Of a stretch of DNA of 7,877 bases, positions 6,277-7,877 are shown one piece after another; the stretch's first letter is position 1; each line of letters begins with the position of its first letter. The stretch is from an uncultured Lentisphaeraceae bacterium (GTDB taxonomy: Bacteria; Verrucomicrobiota; Kiritimatiellia; RFP12; DVOR01), in contig CAMGJH010000040.1 of assembly GCA_946056345.1 (NCBI GenBank), positions 1-7,877 on the forward strand. The letters are read 5' to 3'. The notes below the pieces were generated by a model. The model saw nothing but the letters and a program-made list of their open reading frames with translations, had not been told where the DNA came from and ran no database searches. Made by a program: the position numbers and the translations under genes.

Positions 6277-7572
6277 ATGGATAAGAAGAAAGTCGTCGTC
6301 ACCGGCCTGGGCTGCATCACGCCGCTGGGCAATGATGTGAAGACCTTCTGGGAAGGCATCCGCGCGGGCCGCTGCGGGATTAACACCATTACGCACTTCG
6401 ACACCTCGCGCCTGAATGTGAAGGTGGCCGGCGAAGTCAAGGACTTCGACGTGGGGCAGTACATCGACCCGAAGGAAGCCAAGCGCCTGGCGCTCTTTGC
6501 GCAGTACGCCGTGGCCGCCGCCAAGCAGGCTTGGGTGGATGCCGGCTACGCCAAGCTGCCCGAAGCCACCGAAGAGAACCCCACCCCTTGGCGCTCGGTG
6601 GGCACCGTCCCGGCCGAGGGCGTTGACCCCACCCGCGTGGGCTGCATCCTGGGCGTGGGCATCGGCGGTAAGGAAGTCGATGCGCCCTCCTACAAGACCC
6701 TCTTCGAGAAGGGCCCCCGCCGCCTCAGCCCGATGACCATCCCGATGCTCATCGCCAACGAAGGCCCCGGCAACGTCTCCATCTACCTCAAGGCCAAGGG
6801 CCCCGTCCTCACCGTCTCCACCGCCTGCTCGGCCTCGACCGACGCGATTGGCGTGGCGATGGATATGATCCGCGCCGGCCGCGCCGACGTGGTCATCGCC
6901 GGCGGCGCCGAGTCGACCATCGAGGAATACTGCGTTGGCGGCTTCCAGGCAATGCACGCCCTCTCCACCAACCCCGACCCGATGACCGCCTGCCGCCCCT
7001 TCGATAAGGACCGCAACGGCTTCATTATGGCCGAAGGTGCCGCCATCCTCATCCTCGAGAGCGAGGAGCACGCCAAGGCCCGCGGCGCGAAGATCTACGG
7101 CGAAGTGGCCGGCTACGGTGCCGGCGGCGACGCCCACCACGTCTGCGCCCCCGACCCCGAAGCCTCCGGTATCATCCACGCCGAGAAGATGGCCATCGCC
7201 GACGCCGGCATCCAGCCGACCGACGTGCAGTACATCAACGCCCACGGCACCTCCACCGGCCTCAACGACCCGATGGAAACCAAGGCCGCCAAGGCCGTCT
7301 TCGGCGAGCACGCCTATAAGCTGAAGATGAGCTCGACCAAGTCGATGACCGGCCACCTCCTCGGTGCCACCGGCGCCCTCGAGGCAATGGTCTGCCTCCT
7401 GGCGATTGGCGACAACTTCTACCCGCCGACCATCAACTACCACACGCCCGACCCGGACTGCGACCTCGATTGCGTCCCCAACAAGGGCATCGAGGCGCCG
7501 TTGGACATCGCGATGACCAACACCCTCGGCTTCGGCGGGCACAACTCCTCGCTGATCCTCCGCCGCTACTAA
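6277..7572 (+). CDS. fabF: 3-oxoacyl-ACP synthase II (KAS II)
   Basis: This enzyme elongates acyl-ACP by two carbons through decarboxylative condensation with malonyl-ACP. It has 431 residues (E. coli FabF has 413). The N-terminus VVVTGLGCITPLGN is typical. The Cys-His-His triad is C184 (STACSAS), H323 (NAHGTST) and H360, with the conserved lysine K355, the last two in KSMTGHLLGATG. The C-terminal loop reads GFGGHN, a common variant of GFGGTN. About 20 extra residues lie between the helix ending AWVDAGY and TRVGCILG (residues about 92-118); this is rich in Pro and Glu and probably a surface loop. An AAAGGA Shine-Dalgarno (6264-6269) precedes the ATG by 7 nt. It is very likely co-transcribed with fabH. 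FabB is the alternative family, but the TGHLLGATGA context and DFDVGQYI region read as FabF. Confidence 0.95.
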   Translation: MDKKKVVVTGLGCITPLGNDVKTFWEGIRAGRCGINTITHFDTSRLNVKVAGEVKDFDVGQYIDPKEAKRLALFAQYAVAAAKQAWVDAGYAKLPEATEENPTPWRSVGTVPAEGVDPTRVGCILGVGIGGKEVDAPSYKTLFEKGPRRLSPMTIPMLIANEGPGNVSIYLKAKGPVLTVSTACSASTDAIGVAMDMIRAGRADVVIAGGAESTIEEYCVGGFQAMHALSTNPDPMTACRPFDKDRNGFIMAEGAAILILESEEHAKARGAKIYGEVAGYGAGGDAHHVCAPDPEASGIIHAEKMAIADAGIQPTDVQYINAHGTSTGLNDPMETKAAKAVFGEHAYKLKMSSTKSMTGHLLGATGALEAMVCLLAIGDNFYPPTINYHTPDPDCDLDCVPNKGIEAPLDIAMTNTLGFGGHNSSLILRRY

Positions 7573-7581
7573 GGCATTCGC

Positions 7582-7606
7582 GTCCCCGCGCCGCCGGCGC
7601 GGGGAC
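7582..7606 (+). terminator. Strong hairpin between fabF and fabZ
   Basis: A perfect 11-bp GC-rich stem (7582-7592 with 7596-7606) has a 3-nt GCC loop and is followed by only TTT and then C-rich sequence. It begins 9 nt after the fabF stop. The short T-run makes full termination doubtful. It could be a partial terminator, or a 3'-end stabilising structure that sets lower expression of the downstream dehydratase gene. Confidence 0.5.
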
Positions 7607-7639
7607 TTTCCCCACCCCACCGCTATCCCAAGGAGCCCT

Positions 7640-7877
7640 ATGTTCGACCAGGAAGCCATTAAGACCGTTCTCCCGCACCGCGACCCCTTCCTCTTCTGCG
7701 ACCGTATTCTCGAAGCAACCCCCGAGCACGTCGTCGCCGAGGTCGATTACGGCCCCGATCGCTACTTCTTCAAGGGGCACTTCCCCAGCTACCCGGTCTG
7801 CCCGGGGGTCATCCTGGTGGAGTCGATGGCTCAGTGCGGTGGCGCGGGCTACCGCTTGGGCACAACGGATGAGGAGC
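7640..7877 (+). CDS. fabZ: FabZ-like 3-hydroxyacyl-ACP dehydratase, 3'-partial
   Basis: This is the first 79 residues of a hot-dog-fold dehydratase that converts 3-hydroxyacyl-ACP to trans-2-enoyl-ACP in the elongation cycle. The N-terminal LPHRDPFLFCDRI motif is typical of FabZ. The catalytic His47 in KGHFPSYPVCPG and Glu61 in ILVESMAQ are 14 residues apart, as in E. coli FabZ (54 and 68). An AAGGAG Shine-Dalgarno (7630-7635) lies 4 nt before the ATG. The gene follows fabF by 67 nt, with the hairpin between. The remaining half or so lies off the right edge. FabA-type isomerising dehydratases share the fold, and a FabZ/FabA-like paralogue cannot be excluded from this fragment. Confidence 0.9.
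   Translation, partial: MFDQEAIKTVLPHRDPFLFCDRILEATPEHVVAEVDYGPDRYFFKGHFPSYPVCPGVILVESMAQCGGAGYRLGTTDEE

Noticed and set aside
5155..7659. An 834-codon open frame on the minus strand across fabH and fabF
   Set aside because: It is an antisense shadow of two genes with complete catalytic motifs; the product is low-complexity and unrecognisable.

Overview
The window is a high-GC bacterial chromosomal segment with all genes on the + strand: the 3' part of a carbon-starvation (CstA-family) permease gene, a complete HrpA-type DEAH-box RNA helicase gene, then a fatty-acid-synthesis cluster fabH-fabF and the start of a fabZ-like dehydratase gene. No rRNA, tRNA, CRISPR array, transposase, phage or defence gene was seen. 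The strong wobble-position GC, the short-form CstA and the heptamer-type repeats suggest a free-living or gut Gram-negative-like bacterium, possibly of the PVC group (Verrucomicrobia, Kiritimatiellae, Lentisphaerae). That placement is a weak inference from style, not from a marker gene.

Region 1 (1-5105). cstA enters from the left edge without its N-terminus and ends at 1350. Its stop overlaps the hrpA start in an ATGA arrangement (1347-1350), so the two are probably co-transcribed and translationally coupled. hrpA (1347-5105) has the full helicase core and the long HrpA-specific C-terminal region. Its most striking feature is an in-frame insertion of about 50 codons, bounded by a 30-nt inverted repeat built of 7-bp units (2599-2759). 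It sits where other HrpA proteins have only a short linker.

Region 2 (5106-5283). This intergenic gap holds a perfect 16-bp AT-rich palindrome, a second and different heptamer array (CACCGTT units), a small GC-rich hairpin and a plausible sigma70-like promoter. The promoter and a good Shine-Dalgarno sequence precede a GTG start for fabH.

Region 3 (5284-7877). fabH (KAS III, initiation), fabF (KAS II, elongation) and a fabZ-like 3-hydroxyacyl-ACP dehydratase (cut by the right edge) form a probable operon. All catalytic residues that fall inside the window are present. FabH condenses acetyl-CoA with malonyl-ACP, FabF elongates the acyl-ACP, and the dehydratase removes water from the 3-hydroxyacyl-ACP made by the missing ketoreductase FabG. 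acpP, fabD and fabG, often found between fabH and fabF, are absent from this interval. A strong hairpin separates fabF from the dehydratase gene.

No new multi-gene system is evident. The features most worth a second look are the repeat element translated inside hrpA and its companion heptamer array 2.4 kb downstream.
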